Positions 15,686-21,976 of a DNA stretch of 26,414 nt are shown piece after piece (positions within the stretch are counted from its first letter, which is position 1; every line of letters starts with the position of its first letter). The notes under the pieces are model-generated. The model did no database searches, was not told where the DNA came from, and was given only the letters and a program-made list of their open reading frames with translations. This DNA is from CAYZPW01 sp964480475 (lineage in GTDB: Bacteria > B130-G9): positions 1-26,414 of the forward strand of contig CAYZPW010000043.1 of NCBI GenBank assembly GCA_964480475.1. Direction: 5' to 3'. The position numbers and the translations under genes are program-made.

Positions 15686-16729
15686 ATGTATAGAGTCGAT
15701 ATTCAGAACAAGAAGTTGATCAAGATTCCAATTACATCGTATAGCGAACTCAACCTGAGGGAGCGGTTCGACATCCAGGAGTGGATTGCGGGCACACCGG
15801 AAGTACTCGGCGAGTCCCTTCTGATTATCTCGAAGGAACTGGTTCTTCCGTCTGGCCGACGTCTCGACTTGCTTGCCGTAGATAAGGAGGGTGCATTGGC
15901 CGTCATCGAGTTGAAACGAGATGACTCCGGCGCTGGTGTTGAGTGGCAGGCGATCAAGTACGCGTCTTATTGCTCTAGCTTCTCGCACGACGAAATCTAC
16001 AGGCATTTCGCGAAGCACCTTGGTACGGACGGCGACGATGCGCAAGGCAAAATCGAGGAGTTCATCGACTGTGAACCGGACGAGCTGAACCAGCGCCAGA
16101 GAATCATCTTGGTTTCCAGAGAATTCCACTCCGACGTAATTTCTGCCGTGCTATGGCTACGTGAGTCAGAGATCGACGTTGAATGCGTCCGGTTGACACC
16201 CCATCGTGATGAGGCTGGGGAACTCTTCATCAATCCCGAGATCATTATCCCACTGCCTGAGGCCAAGGACTACATCCAGAAAAAGGAAAGCAAACAGAAG
16301 GAGCAGAGACGACCGGGCAATAGTTCGTTTTCGCTTGAGAAATCCAATCTGGAGCCAGCCAAATTAAGGGCTCAGATTGCCCAGTCACTCACACGTCCCG
16401 GCGACCTTACGCCCCGCTTCCGAGCATTTCTGGAGATCATCAGCCAAGAGGATCGCTCCTACAACCGAGAGGAAGTCAAGCAGGGGCTGTACGAGGCTGG
16501 CGTCGGGAGCAACATCGGCCAAACAGGTCGTTACCTCAGCAACATCTCTCAGTTCTTGACTAAGCGCTCAAATCCGCATCTCCGGCAGGCAATCGAGTTC
16601 GAGACAGGTGGAACCCTCGGGGAAACCAAAGAGAACTACCATGTTGTTTCCGAGTACCGTCACCTAATTCAACAGGCTCTAGAAGAGACGTCGCGGGAAG
16701 TACCAGAGGAACCGCAGTCCAACAATTAG
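15686..16729 (+). CDS. NucS/RecB-like PD-(D/E)XK nuclease domain protein
   Basis: This 347-residue protein starts at the second of two near ATGs (15686), because GGAG at 15675-15678 is correctly spaced for it. The N-terminal 100 residues hold a RecB/NucS-type nuclease core: LPSGRRLDLLAVDKEG (Asp61), AVIELKRDD (Glu75, Lys77) and VEWQAIKYAS (Gln88), the D...ExK...Q pattern of that family. The C-terminal part (about 225-347) is charged and may be helical, with RFRAFLEIISQEDRSYNREEV; I do not recognise it. A cytoplasmic DNA-cleaving role, perhaps in defence, is inference. Its stop codon lies inside an attC-like site, suggesting that the gene is an integron cassette. It is followed 82 bp later by hicA. 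Confidence 0.78.
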   Translation: MYRVDIQNKKLIKIPITSYSELNLRERFDIQEWIAGTPEVLGESLLIISKELVLPSGRRLDLLAVDKEGALAVIELKRDDSGAGVEWQAIKYASYCSSFSHDEIYRHFAKHLGTDGDDAQGKIEEFIDCEPDELNQRQRIILVSREFHSDVISAVLWLRESEIDVECVRLTPHRDEAGELFINPEIIIPLPEAKDYIQKKESKQKEQRRPGNSSFSLEKSNLEPAKLRAQIAQSLTRPGDLTPRFRAFLEIISQEDRSYNREEVKQGLYEAGVGSNIGQTGRYLSNISQFLTKRSNPHLRQAIEFETGGTLGETKENYHVVSEYRHLIQQALEETSREVPEEPQSNN

Positions 16730-16775
16730 GCTCAGCGGACGGGGTGCCGCCCGCCGCTGACCTTTAACGTTAAGC
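16717..16775 (+). mobile_element. Integron attC-like recombination site
   Basis: This 59-bp element has the attC layout. The R'' box is GTCCAAC (16717-16723, fits RYYYAAC) and the R' box is GTTAAGC (16769-16775, fits GTTRRRY). Between them is an imperfect stem: AGG (16728-16730) with CCT (16761-16763), TCAGCGG (16732-16738) with CCGCTGA (16754-16760), and CGGG (16740-16743) with CCCG (16750-16753), closed by a 6-nt loop. The unpaired C16731 and A16739 lie on the same arm seven bases apart, as extrahelical bases do in attC sites. AATT and TTAAC flank the stem as the unpaired central spacer. The site overlaps the last codons of the nuclease gene, as is usual for cassettes. No integrase and no second attC is visible. 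Confidence 0.7.
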
Positions 16776-16811
16776 GGCAGTGAATAACCGGATCCTACAG
16801 ACCGATGGGCC

Positions 16812-16997
16812 ATGAAGGTTAGAGATGTCATAAGGATGGTGGAAAGGGACGGTTGGCGATTAGTCCGCCAAAGGGGCAGCCATCGGCAATATAGACACGG
16901 CTCAAAACCTGGTATGGTAACCATATCTGGTAATCCCGGAGTAGAGATGCCTCCGGGGACAGTTAACAGCGTCCTGAAGCAGGCAGGGCTCAAGTGA
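16812..16997 (+). CDS. hicA: HicA-type mRNA interferase toxin
   Basis: This 61-residue protein is a HicA toxin, a small double-stranded-RNA-binding-fold ribonuclease that cleaves mRNA. The family signature is visible: MKVRDVIRMVERDGWRLVRQ, then RGSHRQYRH with the catalytic His at residue 24, and a C-terminal NPGVEMPPGTVNSVLKQAG. The start ATG has only a weak GATGGG-like site. The antitoxin gene follows after 10 bp, in the usual hicA-hicB order. The gene begins 36 bp after the attC-like R' box, so the pair could form a separate cassette, but no attC is seen after hicB. Confidence 0.93.
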   Translation: MKVRDVIRMVERDGWRLVRQRGSHRQYRHGSKPGMVTISGNPGVEMPPGTVNSVLKQAGLK

Positions 16998-17007
16998 GGG
17001 AAGATTG

Positions 17008-17223
17008 ATGAAGTATATGGTGATAGTGGAGAAAGGGCCGAAGAGCTGGGGGGCCTACGTTCCGGACCTGCCGGGCTGCGCCGCTGCCGGTGAGTCCAGA
17101 GATGAGGCCGTTCGGCTGATTAGGGAGGCCGTTGAGTTCCATCTTGAGGGCCTCAAGACGGAGGGAATCCCGATCCCGCAGCCGTCTTCCGAAATAGAAT
17201 ACATCGACATCACGGCCGCATAG
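17008..17223 (+). CDS. hicB: HicB-type antitoxin
   Basis: This 71-residue protein is a short HicB antitoxin that binds and neutralises HicA. The signature KGPKSWGAYVPDLPGCAAAG, then SRDEAVRLIREAVEFHLEG and a proline-rich IPIPQPS end, matches the partially degraded RNase H fold of the family. It ends soon after this core, so it lacks the C-terminal DNA-binding domain of longer HicB proteins. Autoregulation, if any, would need another factor. I choose the ATG at 17008, with AGGG at 16997-17000, over the TTG at 17005. Confidence 0.93.
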   Translation: MKYMVIVEKGPKSWGAYVPDLPGCAAAGESRDEAVRLIREAVEFHLEGLKTEGIPIPQPSSEIEYIDITAA

Positions 17224-17300
17224 CGTCTGAATCCAGCCAAGAGTGCGAGGCTATCCCAATCCCCACCCACCGCCCATTCATATAGATTCGTCCACAGGAT

Positions 17301-17395
17301 CCCCAGGCTGCGGCGTTGGCTTGCCTGGGGCTACTCACGTCCTGCCCTTTCAGGGCGATAGTAGAGGAATCACACATAGATGAGGAATCGTGAGT
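17301..17395. repeat. Nested inverted-repeat element
   Basis: CCCCAGGC (17301-17308) pairs with GCCTGGGG (17323-17330). ACTCACG (17333-17339) pairs with CGTGAGT (17389-17395) and encloses GCCCT-TTC-AGGGC (17344-17356) and a direct repeat of GAGGAATC (17364-17371 and 17382-17389). The compact symmetry suggests a REP-like dispersed element or a structured RNA; only one copy is in the window. Confidence 0.5.
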
Positions 17396-17515
17396 CCCAC
17401 ATCTGAGGCCATTTGCCCCAGCGAATAGTGGCCTTCTTCAACAGTGACAGGCTGAAAGCCCGTCCTACACTGCTGCACCACCGCCAGCATTGGGTACAGA
17501 CTCCATGGCGCGGAT

Positions 17516-17545
17516 AATCCGCAATCCGCAATCCCAAATCCACAA
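17516..17545. repeat. Short ATCCGCAATC-type array
   Basis: AATCCGCAATCCGCAATCCC and a following AAATCCACAATAC are units of the same kind as in the array at 15398-15486. Confidence 0.7.
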
Positions 17546-17583
17546 TACGGACGCCCCTTTCCGCGAATGCGGAAAAAAACAGC

Positions 17584-17612
17584 TTGACAAGTTAGACATG
17601 ACGAACTATATT
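17584..17612 (+). promoter_or_regulatory. Promoter of the DtxR-family regulator gene
   Basis: TTGACA (17584-17589), an exact 17-bp spacer and TATATT (17607-17612) make the best sigma-70-type promoter in the window. It is preceded by an A-tract, AAAAAAACAGC. The start point would fall within the inverted repeat that follows. Confidence 0.75.
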
Positions 17613-17633
17613 AGTTATGTAGGATATAACTAG
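17611..17633 (+). promoter_or_regulatory. Candidate operator for the DtxR-family regulator
   Basis: TAGTTAT (17612-17618) and ATAACTA (17626-17632) form a perfect inverted repeat around GTAGGAT, touching the -10 box and covering the expected transcription start. This is a good position for metal-dependent autorepression. The outer TTAG and CTAG ends recall DtxR-family boxes. Confidence 0.55.
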
Positions 17634-17645
17634 GCAGGTGAAAAT

Positions 17646-18245
17646 GTGGCCGCGATCGTGCAAGAAATAACCGCCTCGATGGAGGATTACCTGGAGGCCA
17701 TCTACCATATCTCTCGGGAGCACAAGGTCGCTCGTGCAAAGCAGATTGCCAGCCGGATGGAGGTGGCCATGTCGTCCGTGACCGGGGCGTTGAGGCACCT
17801 CGCCCAGCACGGACTGGTCAACTACGACCCCTACGAATACATAACCTTGACTGAGGATGGGCGCAAGGTCGCAGCTGAGATTGTTCGTCGGCACACAATC
17901 CTGAAATCATTTCTCGTCAACGTGCTCTCTGTGGCAGGGCCGGTGGCGGAGGAGGCCGCGTGCAGAATGGAGCACGCAATAACCGGAGAAGTTCTGGAGC
18001 GCTTCGTGTCCTTTGCGAAGTTCGTTGAGGCTTGTCCCCGCGCAGGGACCGACTGGATACGAGATTTCTCGAGGTACTGCGAAAACGGAACGAACAACGA
18101 GCAATGTGTCAAATGCCTGCTGAACCTTCTCGAGAAGACGAGGGAGAGACAGAAAACGTATGATGCGGATGGTTGGACGGCCAAGGGCTCTGAATCTGAA
18201 AGACCTGGCACAAGCGAGCAGTCGGGACGACCAACAGAGCAATGA
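17646..18245 (+). CDS. DtxR/MntR-family metal-dependent transcriptional regulator
   Basis: This 199-residue cytoplasmic repressor starts at a GTG with AGGTG about 5 bp upstream. The N-terminal winged helix (residues 12-75) has SMEDYLEAIYHISREH and the recognition helix MSSVTGALRHL. The dimerisation and metal domain has RRHTILKSFL (His83), EEAACRMEHAI (Glu102/103, Cys106, Glu109, His110) and a Cys-rich end: Cys130, Cys145, Cys154 and Cys157 (CxxC). Asp14 before YLEAIY is MntR-like, whereas Cys106 is DtxR/IdeR-like, so the metal cannot be assigned by residues alone. The neighbouring feoA and feoB argue for Fe(II). The last 30 residues are polar and probably disordered. There is no SH3 domain, which may be supplied by the separate FeoA. 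Confidence 0.92.
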   Translation: MAAIVQEITASMEDYLEAIYHISREHKVARAKQIASRMEVAMSSVTGALRHLAQHGLVNYDPYEYITLTEDGRKVAAEIVRRHTILKSFLVNVLSVAGPVAEEAACRMEHAITGEVLERFVSFAKFVEACPRAGTDWIRDFSRYCENGTNNEQCVKCLLNLLEKTRERQKTYDADGWTAKGSESERPGTSEQSGRPTEQ

Positions 18246-18344
18246 GACGTCATAAGGTGAAGGCAAATGGCCTAATCAGAGGCAGCTGTAAGGGTAGTCG
18301 TTCCGACGCGGTCAACTACCGATGAACATAACATGGGAGAAGTG

Positions 18345-18560
18345 ATGCCGCTGACAACAGCGAAGCTGGGCCAAAAGGTTACACTCAAGAGCATCAGCGC
18401 TGGGCGCGGGCTGACAAGTAGGCTAAGCGCGATGGGCATCGTTCCCGGGGTTGAGCTTGTTGTGGTGAACACGACGTTCGCTGGGCCGATGGTCGTCATG
18501 GTCAAAGGCAGCAAGGTGATCTTGGGTCGCGGCATAACTATGAAGATGATGGTCGAATAG
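18345..18560 (+). CDS. feoA: FeoA, ferrous iron transport accessory protein
   Basis: This 71-residue SH3-like protein supports FeoB in Fe(II) uptake at the cytoplasmic face of the membrane. It has the usual MPLTTAKLGQKVTLKSISAG start, the ...LTSRLSAMGIVPGVELVVV core and the closing ILGRGITMKMMVE. I choose the ATG at 18345 because GGAG at 18335-18338 is suitably spaced for it, whereas the in-frame ATG at 18333 has no ribosome binding site. It lies 99 bp after the regulator gene; that gap holds a GGTAGT / ACTACC inverted repeat (18293-18298 with 18315-18320). feoB starts 91 bp downstream. Confidence 0.94.
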   Translation: MPLTTAKLGQKVTLKSISAGRGLTSRLSAMGIVPGVELVVVNTTFAGPMVVMVKGSKVILGRGITMKMMVE

Positions 18561-18583
18561 GGCTTATTTTTTTGGCGGCGATG

Positions 18584-18622
18584 TTAGCTATACCTAAAAC
18601 TATTTCCTATACCTAGTATAAT
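18584..18622 (+). promoter_or_regulatory. Candidate feoB promoter with DtxR-like box
   Basis: TTAGCTATACCTAA (18584-18597) matches 10 of 14 positions of the DtxR/IdeR box half TTAGGTTAGCCTAA. CTATACCTA recurs at 18608-18616, where it forms the palindrome TATACCTAGTATA (18609-18621). That palindrome overlaps a perfect -10 box TATAAT (18617-18622). No good -35 box is visible. A metal-repressed promoter for feoB is inferred. Confidence 0.5.
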
Positions 18623-18651
18623 TAGACGTCCTCATCATATCGAGAAACACT

Positions 18652-20811
18652 ATGCAAAAAGAGAAGATAAAAATCGCACTCGCCGGAAACCCAAACTCCG
18701 GCAAGACGACGATATTCAACAACATCACGGGCGCCCGCCAGCGGGTCGGCAACTACCCAGGCGTAACGGTCGAGAAGAAGGAGGGCTCGGCAACACATGA
18801 GGGTCATCAATTAAGCGTCGTCGATCTTCCGGGAACATACAGCCTGACGGCCTATTCGATCGAGGAGCTCGTCGCAAGGGACTTCATAATCAACGAGAAA
18901 CCTGACGTGGTCATCGACGTGATTGACGCCTCGAACCTGGAGCGGAATCTCTACCTTGCGGTGCAGCTGATCGAGCTCGGCGTGCCGCTGGTTCTGGCCT
19001 TCAACATGAGCGACGTTGCCGAGCAGCGCGGGATGAAGCTCGACCTTGAGCTCTTGTCGAAGCTCTTGGGCGCGCCGATCATTCTAACCGTTGGACACAA
19101 GAGGAGGGGGCATGAGGAGCTTTTGGAAACGGCCATGAAGGTCGCACGTGGGGAGATCACGTACCCACCGGTCAAGATCAGCTACGGCAAGCGCATCGAC
19201 CAACAGCTCGACAGCATTGAGGCGCTCGTTGAGGCGGACCCGGGTTTCACTGGGCGTAGGACGGCGCGTTGGGTGGCGCTTAAGCTGCTGGAGAATGACG
19301 GCAGAGTTTTTGCGGACGTGAAATCAGCGGCGTTGGCGGACTCTGTGCGAGCGGGCATGGTGCACATTCAGAAGATTGCCGGAGATAGCCCAGAGACGGT
19401 CATTGCGGAGCGGCGCTATGGGTTCATCTCTGGGGCGTGTCAAGAGGCGGTTCGGACATCCGTTGAGTTGAGGCACGACCGGTCAGATAGAATCGACGCT
19501 GTCTTAACGAACAAGGTGCTTGGGTTGCCGATCTTTTTGGGCCTGATGTGGATGATGTTCAAGTTCACGTTCGTGGCGAGTGAGCCGTTCATGGGCTGGA
19601 TTGAGAACGCCTTTGCATTTCTGGGTGAGTCAATCGGCCAGTTTCTACCGGAGGAGGGAGCGATTCATAGCCTCGTTGTTGACGGCGTCATCGGCGGCGT
19701 CGGGGGCGTCCTGGTCTTCGTGCCGATTATCGGCCTTCTGTTCCTCTTCATGGCGGTGCTTGAGGCGACGGGCTACATGGCCAGAGCCGCGTTCATCATG
19801 GACAAATACATGCACAAGGTGGGCCTACACGGGCAGTCGTTCATCCCGATGATACTCGGCTTTGGCTGCACCGTGCCCGGCATCATGGCTTGCCGCGTCA
19901 TCCCCGACAGAAGGGACAGGCTTGTTACAATACTCGTTACCCCATTCATGTCTTGCGGGGCACGTCTGCCGATCTACGGCCTGTTTATCGGAGCGTTCTT
20001 CGCGGCGAACGGGGGTACGGTTCTTTTCTCGCTCTACGCGCTGGGGATACTCGTCGCGCTTCTGTCGGCAAAACTGCTTCGCAAATTCGTCTTGAAGGGC
20101 ACCGCCTCGCCACTGGTCATGGAGCTGCCGCCATATCGCGTGCCGACGGTTCGCGGCGTTCTGCTTCAGACATGGGAGCAGGTGCGGATGTATCTTAAGA
20201 AGGCGGGGACGATCATCCTCTTGGGTTCGGTCCTGATATGGTTCCTGAGCAGCTTCCCCTGGGCGCCCGACTACACCACCGACTACGACGCCGAGACCGC
20301 GAGAGCGCAGGAGGCCCATCAGGGCGATTCTGAGAATCTGGAGGCGGCCGTCAAGCGCATCGAGGTAAGAATGCACGCCGAAAAGCTCCAGAAGAGCTAT
20401 GCTGGCGCGGTGGGGCGGGCCTTAGAACCTCTGATCAGGCCGCTCGGCTTCGACTGGAAGATCGGCGTTGCCCTCGTCGGCGGCCTGGTGGCCAAGGAGG
20501 TCGTCGTCTCAACCCTCGGCACGCTTTATTCCGTTTCGGAGGCGGATGAAGAATCGCAATCGCTCAGGGGACGGCTCCAGAACGCGAGATGGCCAGACGG
20601 AGAGAAGGTCTATACGCCGCTTGCAGCGTTCACGCTGATGGTCTTTTCCCTGCTGTATCTGCCGTGCTTCGCCGCCCTTGCGGTCGTCAAGAAAGAGACC
20701 GGAACGTGGAAGTGGCCGCTGTTCGTCCTCGCCTACACGACCATCGTCGCCTGGATCATATCATTCGTCGTCTATCAGGTCGGAAGCGCATTTCAGGTTG
20801 GCATTGGATAG
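18652..20811 (+). CDS. feoB: FeoB, ferrous iron transporter
   Basis: This 719-residue inner-membrane protein takes up Fe(II). The N-terminal GTPase domain has G1 GNPNSGKT (12-19), G2 Thr in NYPGVTVEK, G3 DLPG (58-61) and G4 NMSD (118-121); G5 is VGHKRRGHEEL. A helical guanine-dissociation-inhibitor-like domain follows to about residue 275. The membrane domain has two Gate repeats: GFGCTVPGIMACR near 402-414 and TPFMSCGARLPIY near 430-442, with the conserved Cys residues. A soluble Glu/Ala-rich loop lies near 540-580, and the end has GLVAKEVVVSTLGTLY. The length is normal and the protein is complete. It forms an iron-uptake unit with the regulator and feoA; no FeoC gene is seen. Confidence 0.97.
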   Translation: MQKEKIKIALAGNPNSGKTTIFNNITGARQRVGNYPGVTVEKKEGSATHEGHQLSVVDLPGTYSLTAYSIEELVARDFIINEKPDVVIDVIDASNLERNLYLAVQLIELGVPLVLAFNMSDVAEQRGMKLDLELLSKLLGAPIILTVGHKRRGHEELLETAMKVARGEITYPPVKISYGKRIDQQLDSIEALVEADPGFTGRRTARWVALKLLENDGRVFADVKSAALADSVRAGMVHIQKIAGDSPETVIAERRYGFISGACQEAVRTSVELRHDRSDRIDAVLTNKVLGLPIFLGLMWMMFKFTFVASEPFMGWIENAFAFLGESIGQFLPEEGAIHSLVVDGVIGGVGGVLVFVPIIGLLFLFMAVLEATGYMARAAFIMDKYMHKVGLHGQSFIPMILGFGCTVPGIMACRVIPDRRDRLVTILVTPFMSCGARLPIYGLFIGAFFAANGGTVLFSLYALGILVALLSAKLLRKFVLKGTASPLVMELPPYRVPTVRGVLLQTWEQVRMYLKKAGTIILLGSVLIWFLSSFPWAPDYTTDYDAETARAQEAHQGDSENLEAAVKRIEVRMHAEKLQKSYAGAVGRALEPLIRPLGFDWKIGVALVGGLVAKEVVVSTLGTLYSVSEADEESQSLRGRLQNARWPDGEKVYTPLAAFTLMVFSLLYLPCFAALAVVKKETGTWKWPLFVLAYTTIVAWIISFVVYQVGSAFQVGIG

Positions 20812-20959
20812 AAACGCCAGTATGGAAGCTGTTCGCCGCAGCGCTGAGGAACACGGACCAGCTAACTGAGCCGACAGTCAAAGTACTCAGACTCCTGAAG
20901 GGGACAGGCGCGAGCGCCTTATCCTTGCGAGTATGACGGAGGTGTGGTAGGTTGCCGAC

Positions 20960-21091
20960 GTGAAATTCGAAGTCAAGTTCGTCCCAAGTGCCATTGAGGA
21001 GTTGGATTACTACAAGGCCAGAAACGGAGTGTTAGGATATGAAGACCATAGACCTAACGAAGGGCCGGCACACGCTGAGCGAAGTGCTTAG
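20960..21091 (+). pseudogene. Probable truncated RelE/ParE-like toxin remnant
   Basis: A GTG at 20960 opens a 43-codon frame whose first 22 or so residues, MKFEVKFVPSAIEELDYYKA, look like the first strand and helix of a RelE/ParE-fold toxin. The frame then runs into the antitoxin gene out of register and stops at 21091, so the catalytic C-terminal half is absent. A deletion between codon 23 or so and the antitoxin ribosome binding site would explain this. The similarity covers too few residues to be certain. Confidence 0.38.
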
Positions 21092-21284
21092 ACTGGCGAT
21101 GTCCGAAACGATCCTCATCCCTTCGAGGTTCGGCGCGGACTTCGTTCTAGAGCAGGCGAATGAGTTTGATCGGGAGGTTGCGGCATTAGGAACCAGCGAG
21201 AGATTCGCGTCTTTCCTGCATAAACGATCAAAGGAGGCTGGCGACATCCCGATCAGTCAAGTGCGTGAGAAACGAGGCTTGTGA
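21039..21284 (+). CDS. Small antitoxin-like protein (Phd-like)
   Basis: This 81-residue protein starts at an ATG with GGAG about 7 bp upstream. It has the form of a family annotated as toxin-antitoxin antitoxins or prevent-host-death-like proteins: an N-terminal MKTIDLTKGRHTLSEVLRLA, a middle ILIPSRFGADFVLEQANEFD and a C-terminal arm FASFLHKRSKEAGDIPISQV, which would wrap a RelE-like toxin. The toxin remnant directly upstream supports this reading. It may still serve as an orphan antidote or repressor, but a chance similarity to Phd proteins is possible. Confidence 0.6.
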   Translation: MKTIDLTKGRHTLSEVLRLAMSETILIPSRFGADFVLEQANEFDREVAALGTSERFASFLHKRSKEAGDIPISQVREKRGL

Positions 21285-21340
21285 AGCCGATCGAACCTAT
21301 GGGAGATGCCGGTCTGGGTGGCGCGTGAGGAATCAAGAGC

Positions 21341-21781
21341 TTGGATGAGGAGAAAAGACGGCAGATACATAAGGCCCTGGAGCGGTCCAGGCGCGAGGTC
21401 GCCGAGCTAATGGCGCACGCGCACCGAGCAAGTGCGAGGCGCAGGAAGGACCAAGGGACCTGGCTGACACTCGTTGTCCTTGGCGAAATCTATTGGTTCT
21501 TTCGGCTCCTGCCTGAGGGAATAGGCCTCTGGGACTTGACTGGCATCCTCTGGCTTGGAAGGCTCTGCTGCAATATCGTCTTCTTGGTTTGGATTTTTCA
21601 ACCCATCGAAAAGACCAGGAAGAGGAAGGAGGGCCGCGCCTGGCTGATCGCGATTGCCTGTAACGCAGTTTTCGTCTTGGGCACCTTTGTTGCTCGCCAA
21701 AGTGCCCTGGGCGTAGCCGTTCAAGTAGCAAGCCTGGTCTGTTATGCCGTCTTCTTGGCTTGGCTGTGGAAGTGGGGCTAG
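21341..21781 (+). CDS. Small membrane protein, unknown function
   Basis: This 146-residue protein begins at a TTG with a weak GAGG about 10 bp upstream. Residues 1-40 are a charged amphipathic helix (EEKRRQIHKALERSRREVAE), possibly a short coiled coil. Three to four membrane spans follow: about 41-58, 66-87, 99-118 and 121-144, with a basic cytoplasmic loop KTRKRKEG. I do not recognise the family. It stands between the antitoxin-like gene and the MATE gene without obvious coupling to either; the 195-bp gap after it holds no feature I can name. Confidence 0.6.
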   Translation: MDEEKRRQIHKALERSRREVAELMAHAHRASARRRKDQGTWLTLVVLGEIYWFFRLLPEGIGLWDLTGILWLGRLCCNIVFLVWIFQPIEKTRKRKEGRAWLIAIACNAVFVLGTFVARQSALGVAVQVASLVCYAVFLAWLWKWG

Positions 21782-21976
21782 GCCCGGTTCTTCTAGGGGC
21801 GGCGCCTGACTACGCCCAGAAGGCACACAGGGCCATCACAGTCTAGGCCGGGTCACGAGCGCGCATCGCAGACCCGCGCCCGCCAACGTCACACACGGTG
21901 CCTGAGTTACACGGTTTCACCCGCTTGATCCAACCGCCAAGACGCAATAGCATCCGCCTTTCTTTGGAGACAACTC

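Larger units (their letters stand above)
17224..17583. other. Non-coding region with nested inverted repeats and a short repeat array
   Basis: This gap contains no gene. It holds the structured element at 17301-17395, a GGCT-GAA-AGCC hairpin at 17450-17460, and an ATCCGCAATC-type array at 17516-17545. The promoter of the DtxR-family gene begins directly after it. Confidence 0.6.

Noticed and set aside
17591..17597. GTTAGAC as an R' box of an attC site behind hicB
   Set aside because: No RYYYAAC box or suitable stem lies upstream; it is part of the promoter spacer.
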